15,105 bases of DNA, taken from assembly GCF_002482385.1 (NCBI RefSeq), contig NZ_DLFW01000026.1, positions 1 to 15,105 on the forward strand. Reading direction: 5' to 3'. The translations under genes were made by a program, and so were the position numbers. Under the pieces are notes generated by a model that saw only the letters and a program-made list of their open reading frames with translations, had not been told where the DNA came from and ran no database searches. The stretch's first letter is position 1. Every line of letters begins with the position of its first letter. Origin of the DNA: Dysgonomonas sp. UBA7710 (GTDB lineage: Bacteria > Bacteroidota > Bacteroidia > Bacteroidales > Dysgonomonadaceae). Positions 1-7,214 of the stretch are shown in pieces.

Positions 1-20
1 TGTATATGCTATAGATAAAT

Positions 21-57
21 TATCCTGCCGATGATGATACCGACAGGATAGTTTTTT
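21..57 (+). terminator. Candidate intrinsic terminator at left edge
   Basis: A seven-base stem, TATCCTG at 21-27 pairing with CAGGATA at 44-50, is followed by six T at 52-57. The T tract places the terminator on the plus strand, for a gene to the left of the window. The hairpin also lies downstream of the minus-strand lipoprotein gene ending at 115, so it could work in both directions, but the minus-strand side lacks a clean U tract. Confidence 0.55.
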
Positions 58-114
58 ATAGAGGATTGAAAATCCTGATAGGAATTACAAATCCCAAAAG
101 ACAAGAATATTTTA

Positions 115-441
115 TTATTTTAATCGTGTATCAAATAATTTAGATTCTCCATTAACTTTTTTTATTGTTATAAAAGTTTCACCTTTATTCTTAATAATAG
201 AATCTCCTATTGAAGCATACATCCATGCTCCCGGATAATAATCTGCAAAAAAGGAGTATGATTGGTCATATTCTTTTATATCAAATGTTAGGAGTTCATG
301 ATTTTTTCGATCTTTATATTTGCGTTCAATGACTCCGCGAGCTCTCATATTAAGTGCTATTGTCCGATTCTCATTACAATTACAGAATAATAGAACAACT
401 ATAAAAAAAATAAAATGTAATGATATTTTTCCGTATCTCAT
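115..441 (-). CDS. Small lipoprotein, likely immunity to the orphan RHS toxin
   Basis: This 108-residue protein has a hydrophobic N-terminus (about residues 7-20) that runs into cysteines at FCNCNEN, which fits a loosely conserved lipoprotein signal; a single membrane anchor is the alternative. The remaining roughly 85 residues are charged, with alternating hydrophobic positions suggesting a small beta-rich domain outside the cytoplasm. Its ATG overlaps the stop of the upstream RHS tip as ATGA, the usual coupling of toxin and immunity genes. I do not recognise the family. The immunity role is inferred from position, and an envelope location would suit a toxin acting on membranes. The DNA is more AT-rich than the RHS core, as expected for exchanged cassettes. 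Confidence 0.6.
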   Translation of the reverse strand: MRYGKISLHFIFFIVVLLFCNCNENRTIALNMRARGVIERKYKDRKNHELLTFDIKEYDQSYSFFADYYPGAWMYASIGDSIIKNKGETFITIKKVNGESKLFDTRLK

Positions 442-1619
442 TTTTTATATAAATAATATGTTCCTAATGTATTACCCAATCCAAAATGGCCTCCAACGAG
501 GCTTTTTGAGCCAAAAGTTACCCCTCCTGAATATACATCCCAAGAAGTTCCATAATTATATGGACGTTCCATCCTAACAAAATTAGGATTTTTAGCACCA
601 TCTTGAGTTAATCCAACATTTACAAATGAAGCTCCAAGTGAAATGTCCCTGCTTAATCCTTCCAAGCTTGTTGCTGTCGGCTTCCCATCTCCTTTATATA
701 TGCCTTGTTTAATATTAACAGAACCCGAGATATCAAAACCTCCTCCAAAACCTATTGAAGGTTGAATAAAAATGCCATCTTTTCCTATTATTCCGATTGT
801 GATATCCCCATAAAACCCTACAAAACAAACCGCAGAACCTGATAAAGAAATTGCCCAATAATCGAAAGGAGACTTAACAGGCGCATTCGCTTCAATAACC
901 ACCTGAGGAGTTCCCTTTTCGTCAGTAAGCAAAGGTTTATCCTGAATAAGGGCATACCCTTCTCCAGGATTGCTTACAACAGTGCCGTCTGCATACCGTT
1001 GAGCAGTACCATCCGGATTTACATGAACAGTGTCAGTACCTAATGGGTCAATTACTCTCATCGGGTTATTCCCTATCCAGGAATACGGAGACAGGTTATA
1101 ATACTTCTCTGCATGCGGGTCTGGCGTAGGTGTGCGAGGTATTACAGGATCATACAAGCGGGCAAGATTATCATACAGGTTCAACTGGTGCATCTGATCT
1201 AATTCCTTACCATTATACTTGTACGGCTGCTTTCCCTGCTCTGCCAACGGTGTATCGGCAAAGGACATACCAAACGGGTAGTAGTGGTTTCTTTGTATAA
1301 CAGTACCGCTGGCATTGGCTACCACTCTGTTGTTACCCAAGTGATCGGTCAGGTAGTAGTAATATACTCCACCCTCGATGTATCCTCCGGAAACCAGTAT
1401 CCGCGTTTTATTCGTTATTGTAGAACCGCTCTTTACTGTTTCACAGATGATATTGCCTGCATAATCCGTATTCTTATAGTCAGCCAATCCATCATTTGTC
1501 GCATTGGACGGCGTTACCGTATAATTAGGATCGTATCGCTGCTCTGTCTTCAGCTTCACGCCTGAAGCCGAGTAAGTATAATAATTTTTAGCTTTGGCCG
1601 TCGGGCTGTTTATTATCAT
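438..1619 (-). CDS. Orphan RHS C-terminal tip with glycine-rich toxin domain
   Basis: This 393-residue frame lacks a signal peptide and the N-terminal RHS shell. Residues 1 to about 196 match the end of the full-length RHS protein encoded at 2525-6280, including HYYPFGM and the closing IDPLGTD motif (D191-P192) that marks the toxin junction. Residues after that share nothing with the full-length protein. The tip from about 248 to 393 is rich in glycine, serine and aromatics with alternating hydrophobics (GFGGGFDISGSV, SLGASFVNVGL), suggesting beta strands. It may belong to the family annotated in Bacteroidota as polymorphic toxin type 23, but I recall that only loosely. The first ATG is an internal methionine of the RHS core, and an in-frame stop lies upstream at 1647-1649. 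It is best read as a displaced cassette, either silent or expressed from its own promoter. Confidence 0.75.
   Translation of the reverse strand: MIINSPTAKAKNYYTYSASGVKLKTEQRYDPNYTVTPSNATNDGLADYKNTDYAGNIICETVKSGSTITNKTRILVSGGYIEGGVYYYYLTDHLGNNRVVANASGTVIQRNHYYPFGMSFADTPLAEQGKQPYKYNGKELDQMHQLNLYDNLARLYDPVIPRTPTPDPHAEKYYNLSPYSWIGNNPMRVIDPLGTDTVHVNPDGTAQRYADGTVVSNPGEGYALIQDKPLLTDEKGTPQVVIEANAPVKSPFDYWAISLSGSAVCFVGFYGDITIGIIGKDGIFIQPSIGFGGGFDISGSVNIKQGIYKGDGKPTATSLEGLSRDISLGASFVNVGLTQDGAKNPNFVRMERPYNYGTSWDVYSGGVTFGSKSLVGGHFGLGNTLGTYYLYKK
1128..1586. repeat. Near-identical RHS-core repeat, orphan copy
   Basis: Bases 1128-1586 match 3299-3766 almost perfectly. The differences I see are a few substitutions (for example TCACAG versus TCATAG, and GGAAAC versus GTCAAC) and a 9-bp deletion relative to the other copy. 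Outside this block the two genes still encode similar protein for a short distance, but DNA identity drops clearly. This points to recent duplication or gene conversion inside an older homology. Confidence 0.9.
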
Positions 1620-1646
1620 TACCTGCGGTAAATTTAAGAAAAAAAG

Positions 1647-1691
1647 TTATACATTTCTATTTCTTTCCTCCATAGCTAATTTCACATTCAT
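1647..1691 (-). other. 14-codon leader frame in phase with the orphan tip
   Basis: An ATG at 1691 opens a 14-codon frame (MNVKLAMEERNRNV) ending in TAA at 1647-1649. It is in the same frame as the orphan tip; the codons after the stop read LFFLNLPQV and then the tip's ATG. The LNLP part is still homologous to the full RHS core, so homology starts about 10 codons before the annotated ATG. Whether the frame is translated is unknown; it may be the scar of the displacement event. Confidence 0.3.
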
Positions 1692-1708
1692 TAACTATAC
1701 ATAGTTAA
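1691..1708. promoter_or_regulatory. Perfect 18-bp palindrome next to orphan-tip promoter
   Basis: TTAACTAT at 1691-1698 and ATAGTTAA at 1701-1708 are perfect inverted repeats separated by AC. On the minus strand the palindrome starts at about the transcription start predicted from the -7 element at 1716-1723. It could be an operator or an RNA hairpin at the 5' end. The arms are AT-rich, so function is not certain. Confidence 0.4.
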
Positions 1709-1715
1709 AAGGTAA

Positions 1716-1723
1716 CAAAAGTA
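1716..1723 (-). promoter_or_regulatory. Bacteroidota-type -7 element for the orphan cassette
   Basis: The minus strand reads TACTTTTG, an exact match to the TAnnTTTG -7 consensus of Bacteroidota. No good TTG box was found at the usual -33 distance. It lies about 97 bases before the ATG of the orphan RHS tip and suggests the displaced toxin and immunity pair may be transcribed on its own. Confidence 0.4.
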
Positions 1724-1776
1724 ACAAACTTTTCAATAACTTTTATCCTGTATCTTTTCTGCTCCGCTGAGCAAAT

Positions 1777-1797
1777 CGTATAATGTTATAGATAAAT
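1777..1797. repeat. Copy of a short motif also present at 1-20
   Basis: This stretch shares an exact 11-base run, TATAGATAAAT (1787-1797), with bases 10-20, and the preceding bases (GTATAATGT here, GTATATGC at 2-9) also align with one indel and one substitution. Both copies sit downstream of a toxin/immunity pair, with a hairpin between the motif and the immunity stop. It may be the 3' boundary of an exchangeable cassette. Confidence 0.4.
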
Positions 1798-1814
1798 AAT
1801 TGCTACGCAACACT

Positions 1815-1829
1815 CAGACGGGACGTCTG
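1815..1829. terminator. Compact GC-rich hairpin after the immunity gene
   Basis: CAGACG at 1815-1820 and CGTCTG at 1824-1829 form a perfect six-pair stem with a three-base loop, 12 bases after the stop of the immunity gene at 1842-2525. It stands out from AT-rich surroundings. No U tract follows on the minus strand, so it is either a weak terminator, an mRNA-stabilising end, or a recombination or REP-like element. A weaker hairpin (TGCTC/GAGCA) lies at 1760-1773. Confidence 0.35.
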
Positions 1830-1841
1830 TGCGAACGGGGG

Positions 1842-2525
1842 TCATATAAAGAGTTCTGAACTTTGAAGTTTTGCTATTTTCTTGTCCTGTTTGTTTATTT
1901 CTATTTGTTTTAAAAATTCATCCCTATGGGTTATTACGTCATGTAAGTTTTGGAGCCAAGCATCCAACTTTCCATATTTCCATTCTAAAAAATCTGGATT
2001 ATAATTTCTAACAAGTTTATTCAATTCTCCAAATATATCTTTGCACATATTCAACTCATTCACGTACAAAGCACCCAGAAATTTAGCTTCAAAAAGTTTG
2101 ACTTGCCCTACAGGGCTAGCTCTTACTATTCCTTGAGAAAATTGCTTATCAATAACCTCAAATAATTGTTTTATAGAAATATCCTGATGTCCTAAAATTG
2201 ATGCTTGTCTCTTAGTACACTCCACGGCTTCTTGAAAAAAAATGATATGTTTTGCGTAAGGAATATTAAACTGAAAACCTTTCTTATTATATATCTCCTG
2301 AATAAAAACAGGTTCTTCAAGACATCGCCTTATATCAGTTTTCCACAAAGGATAACAAACAAAAATTGGTCTATAGTCTTCTGATCGTGGAAGACTTAAT
2401 ATTTCTATACCCAATAGAAATGCACCACATATTTTATATAACTTATTTTGTGTATAGACAGACAAATCAGCAAAATTGTCAGACCAATCTCTTATAATTT
2501 CTTTCTTTATATTACTAGTTATCAT
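1842..2525 (-). CDS. Likely immunity protein for the RHS nuclease toxin
   Basis: This 227-residue protein has no signal peptide or membrane segment and is predicted to be cytoplasmic, mostly helical, with a charged C-terminus. Its ATG shares one base with the RHS stop codon (TAATG), so translation is likely coupled to the toxin. A cytoplasmic location is right for protection against a DNase. I do not recognise the family and see no enzymatic motif. The DNA is clearly more AT-rich than the RHS core upstream, which fits a module exchanged together with the toxin tip. The immunity role is inferred from the coupling and from the usual order in polymorphic toxin loci. A compact hairpin follows at 1815-1829. 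Confidence 0.7.
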   Translation of the reverse strand: MITSNIKKEIIRDWSDNFADLSVYTQNKLYKICGAFLLGIEILSLPRSEDYRPIFVCYPLWKTDIRRCLEEPVFIQEIYNKKGFQFNIPYAKHIIFFQEAVECTKRQASILGHQDISIKQLFEVIDKQFSQGIVRASPVGQVKLFEAKFLGALYVNELNMCKDIFGELNKLVRNYNPDFLEWKYGKLDAWLQNLHDVITHRDEFLKQIEINKQDKKIAKLQSSELFI

Positions 2526-5500
2526 TACGGTTTGATTATTTGTGTGGAAAAATTAGGAAAATTTCTTTGATATTTCAGCATTTGTGGTGTCATATTGAGT
2601 TGAGCTGGTGTCATGCCAGGATATCCAAATTTCCAATCATAAATAACTCCATTCGTATTATCGAGTACATCTAAAAAACCTCTGTTGCCAGATCCATTAT
2701 TAAATGGTACCTTGAATTGCATACCTCTGCTTCCATATATACTTTGATAACGTTCCAACAAGTTTGTAGCATAATTGTGTTTCGCCGTTCCGGCGAATCT
2801 TCCTGTTCCTCCAATTGCAGCCTCTGCTTTCGTCGCCGCTTTCTGTACCAACTGTGCATTTGTGAGACCTTTAGTCGCCGTTTCCTCCGCTACAGAAGAA
2901 ACTATAGCTTTTCCTAGAGCATTCGCAACACCTCTGCCCAACATCAACACTTCGAACTCAGGACTTACAATTTCCAAACCTTTCTCACCAATGAGGTTGC
3001 CATGATAGTCATAGATTGATCCATTTCTTTCATATTTGCCACCATTGGGTGTAACTACAACATCTGCAAGCTGCACAGACACTGAAGTATTTCCACCATT
3101 ACTTACACGTAACACTTCCTGATACGGACTCTTGTTGCCCAAGATGTTAGCTAAATTCTGATAACCCGGAGTCGGTTTATATGTACTTTGAAAATAAATA
3201 CTATCCATCCCTGTCGGATCGATAAATTTCATCGGATTATTCCCTACCCATGAGTAAGGCGACAAGCTATAGTAATTCTCCGCATGCGGGTCAGGCATAG
3301 GTGTGCGAGGTATTACAGGATCATACAAGCGGGCAAGATTATCATACAGGTTCAACTGGTGCATCTGATCTAATTCCTTACCATTATACTTGTACGGCTG
3401 CTTTCCCTGCTCTGCCAACGGTGTATCGGCAAAGGACATACCAAACGGGTAGTAGTGGTTTCTTTGTATAACAGTACCGCTGGCATTGGCTACCACTCTG
3501 TTGTTACCCAAGTGATCGGTCAGGTAGTAGTAATATACTCCACCCTCGATGTATCCTCCGTCAACCAGTATCCGCGTTTTATTCGTTATTGTAGAACCGC
3601 TCTTTACTGTTTCATAGATGATATTGCCTGCATAATCCGTATTCTTATAGTCAGCCAATCCATCATTTGTCGGATTGGTCGCATTGGACGGCGTTACCGT
3701 ATAATTAGGATCGTATCGCTGCTCTGTCTTCAGCTTCACGCCTGAAGCCGAGTAAGTATAATAATTCTTGGCCTTTACCGAAGAACTATTGATTATCATT
3801 TGCCTTGGTAAATTTAACGAATTATATTGGATTTCGGTAATCCCCTTATTCAAATCTTTATTCATCGCCCCATTGGCATTGTAGGTATATTCGTTGGCCA
3901 CATTACTGCCATTCTTAAAGTCCATTGATTCAGCAATGCTGATGGCTGCTGCCGCCTCATCGACCCTTGTCATCTGATTGCCGGCATAAGTCATTGTCAG
4001 GTTATCAATCAATCCGTATTTCGCGGCATCGATATTACCATAACGTTGCAGGGTTTTCATATTCCCATGCTTATCGTAACTGTAGGCTGTCTGATAGATC
4101 GGGTTGGTTGGGGTGGTTGCATTATAAGTCTGTACGGTACCGTTGATCAGATAGCCGGCTTTTGTCAGCCGCGACAGGTTGTCATAAACAAAGGCGTAAC
4201 CGCGTGGATTGGTCTCGGTATTATGCTTCCAGCTCATCGCCGAGATATTGCCATTATACTGCTTGGTGCTGCCTCCGTAGGATTCATTATAATACAGCGT
4301 TTCGGTAAACAGCGGGCTGGTAATGGATTTTGTCCACGAACGTACATTATAAGCATAAGTAGCCAGCGTACCCGCTATCCCCCCTTTCTTATTTGTCTTT
4401 AGCCTTCCCAAATCATCATACGTATTTTCAGCCAGTGCGACTTGCGGTTTTACCGTTGTCCCGTCTGTCAGTTGGTGGGTGGTGGTCAATAATCTGCCGG
4501 CATGGTCGTAGATATAAGCATAGACTTCGGTCTGGGTATTCTTGCCCGTAGCTTGATGCACATGTTTCCTTTGGGTCGGTTGCCCCGTGAAGTTATAGGC
4601 GATGTATTCCTTTTCAATTCCTCCGGTCAGGTGGTTGTTGCCTTTTGTTTGTATCAGTCTTCCCCTGCTGTCGTAATACATCACCGAATAGAGGTACGTT
4701 GGAGATAGGGTTCCGTTTGCTTGGCATTGCGCGGTAAGGCTTCCTGTCAGCATCCCTTTGTTCTTATACTTATTGGCTTCGGTATAATCTGTACCATACC
4801 ATGTACCGTAACCTGTTTCGGCGTTGTATTTGATATTCGGATCCGTATTGGCGGGTATTCCGTTTTTACCCATAAAAGCGTAATTGTCGTAATAATTTAC
4901 ACTGAGATATTCAGGGATTGTCCATGTAAGAATACAGACACCTGTAGGGCTACTATAGAGTGCAGCACAAGGCCCGATCTCGAATGAATACCCATAATTA
5001 CCGGTACCATTGCTGAATTTAGCATAAAACATGATTTCCCCCCTCTCGACACACTCCACTATACTATTTGAGGTCAGCCCCATGGATGGAGAACCGGAGT
5101 TAATGTCGTCATCTATATCGAAGCCCGTGTTACTAATCGTGCCTGTAAGAACGGTCCTACCGAATTCGTCTGGTACCGTTACCGTCCATTCAGGTGTGGG
5201 CTTCTTATCTCTCTGTTCGCCGTCCTGTGTAAATATCAGCCTATCAGCCCTGTCGTAGACGTAGCGGATGGGTTCACATCCCGGAAGCTTTTTCCAGACG
5301 CAACGGTTACGATGGTCGTATTTATACTGGTAGGCCAATTCATTCAGCTTTGTTTGTGTTATCCCTTCATCCTGTATCCTCGGGGGAAGCACAAAGCATT
5401 GGTTGCCGAAGTCGTCATAGACATAATAAGTATCGAGAGGTGTTGTCCCGTCCATCTGCCGGGTAAGAACTACCCGCCCCAACTTGTCCTTGAACTCATA

Positions 5501-6280
5501 GGAAGTATTGCCGTCCTCATCCTTTACTTCGGTCACATATAGCTGTCCTGTAGCATAATTTGTAGTTTGTCCCAGGGTTGGACTCTGGCTTGTCCCTGTT
5601 ATGAAGTATAGCTTGCAGCTCAGGGTGGCATTGCCCGCTATGTTCGTTTTATAAGCGGTTAACACGGCTTTTTCATCCGCTGTATTCTGCCAGTCAGACC
5701 CCGGCCCGAACTGTTTGACAATACGGTTTAATGGCGAGGCTTCATAGACAGGATAGGAATAAGGCTTCTGGTCGTTGGCATTGGTTGCCTTTATATATCC
5801 TTTCGCCGTTTCTAAAGGGACAAACGCCCCGTTGTTGCTTGTGCTTACCTTACCGGCAAGCCAACTGTTGCTCTCACGCCCGAAAGCGTCGTATTCCTGT
5901 ATAGAGACGAGGTCTTTGCCATCCGGGGTGATGCCCCGCTGTACGGTTTGCATGGGACGCCCTAGGCCGTCGAAATACTGGATGGTTTCCATATAACGAC
6001 TCGCATCGGAGGCTGTATAGGTCTTGGTCTGTATATAATTCTGATTGGAACTGACGGACGATACCGCCCCGGCATAAGGATCGCAGGTGGAAGCATTGAC
6101 CGTCAGGGTCAGGCTCTTTCCCGTAGACGAGACAAAACTGAAGCCGGGCAACAGAGTTATACCCTGGCAGGCGGTCTCGCTGCCTCCGGAAGTACGGATA
6201 GTATTCAGGGTGAGGTTTGCTTGACTGTGCAAACTCAGGCTGAATACTGTTAGTAAAATATATAAGTATGTCTTTTTCAT
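2525..6280 (-). CDS. Secreted RHS polymorphic toxin with PD-(D/E)XK nuclease tip
   Basis: This 1251-residue protein starts with a signal peptide (about residues 1-21). A DUF6443-like region covers about 81-215, with the hallmark YFDGLGRPMQTV at 102-113. Many YD repeats follow (YDRADRLIF, YDSRGRLIQ, YDHAGRLL, YDDLGRLK), then the RHS core end with HYYPFGM and IDPTGMD (D1021-P1022), where RHS proteins release the tip. The tip (about 1027-1251) has an alanine-rich linker and a restriction-endonuclease-like pattern: H1168 in a GTAKHNY helix, D1204, D1215-W-K1217, then Q and Y in a later helix. It is predicted to cut nucleic acid, probably DNA. The start lies one base after the stop of the fibre-like gene, showing an operon. 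The core is oddly non-canonical near the junction, with YDNLARLYDP in place of the usual YDYGARxYDP. Confidence 0.88.
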   Translation of the reverse strand: MKKTYLYILLTVFSLSLHSQANLTLNTIRTSGGSETACQGITLLPGFSFVSSTGKSLTLTVNASTCDPYAGAVSSVSSNQNYIQTKTYTASDASRYMETIQYFDGLGRPMQTVQRGITPDGKDLVSIQEYDAFGRESNSWLAGKVSTSNNGAFVPLETAKGYIKATNANDQKPYSYPVYEASPLNRIVKQFGPGSDWQNTADEKAVLTAYKTNIAGNATLSCKLYFITGTSQSPTLGQTTNYATGQLYVTEVKDEDGNTSYEFKDKLGRVVLTRQMDGTTPLDTYYVYDDFGNQCFVLPPRIQDEGITQTKLNELAYQYKYDHRNRCVWKKLPGCEPIRYVYDRADRLIFTQDGEQRDKKPTPEWTVTVPDEFGRTVLTGTISNTGFDIDDDINSGSPSMGLTSNSIVECVERGEIMFYAKFSNGTGNYGYSFEIGPCAALYSSPTGVCILTWTIPEYLSVNYYDNYAFMGKNGIPANTDPNIKYNAETGYGTWYGTDYTEANKYKNKGMLTGSLTAQCQANGTLSPTYLYSVMYYDSRGRLIQTKGNNHLTGGIEKEYIAYNFTGQPTQRKHVHQATGKNTQTEVYAYIYDHAGRLLTTTHQLTDGTTVKPQVALAENTYDDLGRLKTNKKGGIAGTLATYAYNVRSWTKSITSPLFTETLYYNESYGGSTKQYNGNISAMSWKHNTETNPRGYAFVYDNLSRLTKAGYLINGTVQTYNATTPTNPIYQTAYSYDKHGNMKTLQRYGNIDAAKYGLIDNLTMTYAGNQMTRVDEAAAAISIAESMDFKNGSNVANEYTYNANGAMNKDLNKGITEIQYNSLNLPRQMIINSSSVKAKNYYTYSASGVKLKTEQRYDPNYTVTPSNATNPTNDGLADYKNTDYAGNIIYETVKSGSTITNKTRILVDGGYIEGGVYYYYLTDHLGNNRVVANASGTVIQRNHYYPFGMSFADTPLAEQGKQPYKYNGKELDQMHQLNLYDNLARLYDPVIPRTPMPDPHAENYYSLSPYSWVGNNPMKFIDPTGMDSIYFQSTYKPTPGYQNLANILGNKSPYQEVLRVSNGGNTSVSVQLADVVVTPNGGKYERNGSIYDYHGNLIGEKGLEIVSPEFEVLMLGRGVANALGKAIVSSVAEETATKGLTNAQLVQKAATKAEAAIGGTGRFAGTAKHNYATNLLERYQSIYGSRGMQFKVPFNNGSGNRGFLDVLDNTNGVIYDWKFGYPGMTPAQLNMTPQMLKYQRNFPNFSTQIIKP
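3299..3766. repeat. Near-identical RHS-core repeat, full-length copy
   Basis: This is the partner of the block at 1128-1586. It holds an extra 9 bp at 3672-3680 that looks like a slipped tandem copy of GATTGGTCG-type sequence and adds three residues (NPT). The shared DNA covers the codons for the end of the RHS core up to about 30 codons before the DPxG junction, so it can serve as the 5' crossover site for swapping toxin tips. Confidence 0.9.
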
Positions 6281-6281
6281 G

Positions 6282-7199
6282 TTAATACGATTTTAGGGTA
6301 TGGTTCTCTTCCTCAAGTGCTTTAATACGCTTGTCCTGTGTAATCACATAGAGGGTCAGTTCTTCAATTTTCTGTAAAAGCTTAGCCTGCATTTCTCCTA
6401 CACTGATGCCATTTTCCAACACCTCTTTCTCCGATGGAATACCGGGCAAGTGCTGCTTCTCGTTTATATGCTTTTCTACTTCCGAAAGTTTCGGTAAATC
6501 ATAATTTTTATTGAAAACAAAATCGGACCAGCCGGTGGCTTCTATTTTGACTTCTTTGGAACGGATAGTACCGGCAAGGTTTAGACCCCAATTAAAGAAA
6601 CGGGCAATCTCACGGCCATCATATACTGAAATACCTAAAGACCCTCCTATTTGTGATCCCCCACGATAAAAGTTGATACTGCTGTTTATCTGTCCATAGA
6701 ACTTATGTTCAAGACTGAATGACTTTACATTTCCTTCCGAATTTTCCCCCTGTTTCACTTGTGTATAATATGACTTCACTCCTAAATAAGTACCATCGCC
6801 TGCACTATTTCCTTCATCCAAACGGGCTAATACGGATTTCAGGGTATTCTGGGATGAATCGCTGACATCGAGACGTGAACGTGGAGAATGTGTCCCAATA
6901 CCGACATTACCACTCGGAGATATCGTTAAACCTTTATTTCCGGAATTACTATCTTTCTGATAATAATTCAAACATAATGCGTATCCCGGATAGGAATCCA
7001 CATGTAAATTTCCATTTGTTACTCCGATGACGGCTTTGTTTTCTACTATACTAGAATTACTTCTTCCTAATTGTAGTTTAGCTGGAGATAGCCACTGGTT
7101 GTTTAGTTGTTGTAAAAGATTTCCGTTTACAGTCTGGTCTTGTGCATATGTAATTGTGGTTATTATAAGTGACAGGACAATTAAAATATTTTTTTTCAT
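6282..7199 (-). CDS. Secreted tail-fibre-like protein with coiled-coil C-terminus
   Basis: This 305-residue protein has a signal peptide (about 1-19, ending near TYAQD). The middle has the GNVGIGTHSPRSRLDV motif, seen in Bacteroidota fibre and adhesin-like proteins, where it is often part of trimeric beta structure. The C-terminus has the conserved pattern LSEVEKHINEKQHLPGIPS followed by a coiled coil (LLQKIEELTLYVI and beyond). This end is paralogous to the protein encoded at 12711-13349. It lies 15 bases after the SpvB-like gene and one base before the RHS toxin gene, so it is very likely co-transcribed with them. A role as stalk, adhesin or delivery fibre for the RHS protein is a guess from context. 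It has no toxin-like region. Confidence 0.75.
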   Translation of the reverse strand: MKKNILIVLSLIITTITYAQDQTVNGNLLQQLNNQWLSPAKLQLGRSNSSIVENKAVIGVTNGNLHVDSYPGYALCLNYYQKDSNSGNKGLTISPSGNVGIGTHSPRSRLDVSDSSQNTLKSVLARLDEGNSAGDGTYLGVKSYYTQVKQGENSEGNVKSFSLEHKFYGQINSSINFYRGGSQIGGSLGISVYDGREIARFFNWGLNLAGTIRSKEVKIEATGWSDFVFNKNYDLPKLSEVEKHINEKQHLPGIPSEKEVLENGISVGEMQAKLLQKIEELTLYVITQDKRIKALEEENHTLKSY

Positions 7200-7214
7200 A
7201 ACAATCGTTAGTTT

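Noticed and set aside
62..76. Short hairpin AGGATT/AATCCT after the lipoprotein gene
   Set aside because: Six pairs with a three-base loop and no U tract on the minus strand; not convincing as a terminator.
1284..1565. Plus-strand frame repeated almost exactly at 3455-3745
   Set aside because: Both are antisense to the duplicated RHS core; their similarity comes from the duplication of the real minus-strand genes.
4046..4402. Plus-strand frame of 118 codons
   Set aside because: Lies fully antisense to the RHS gene, which has strong domain support; its composition looks like a shadow.
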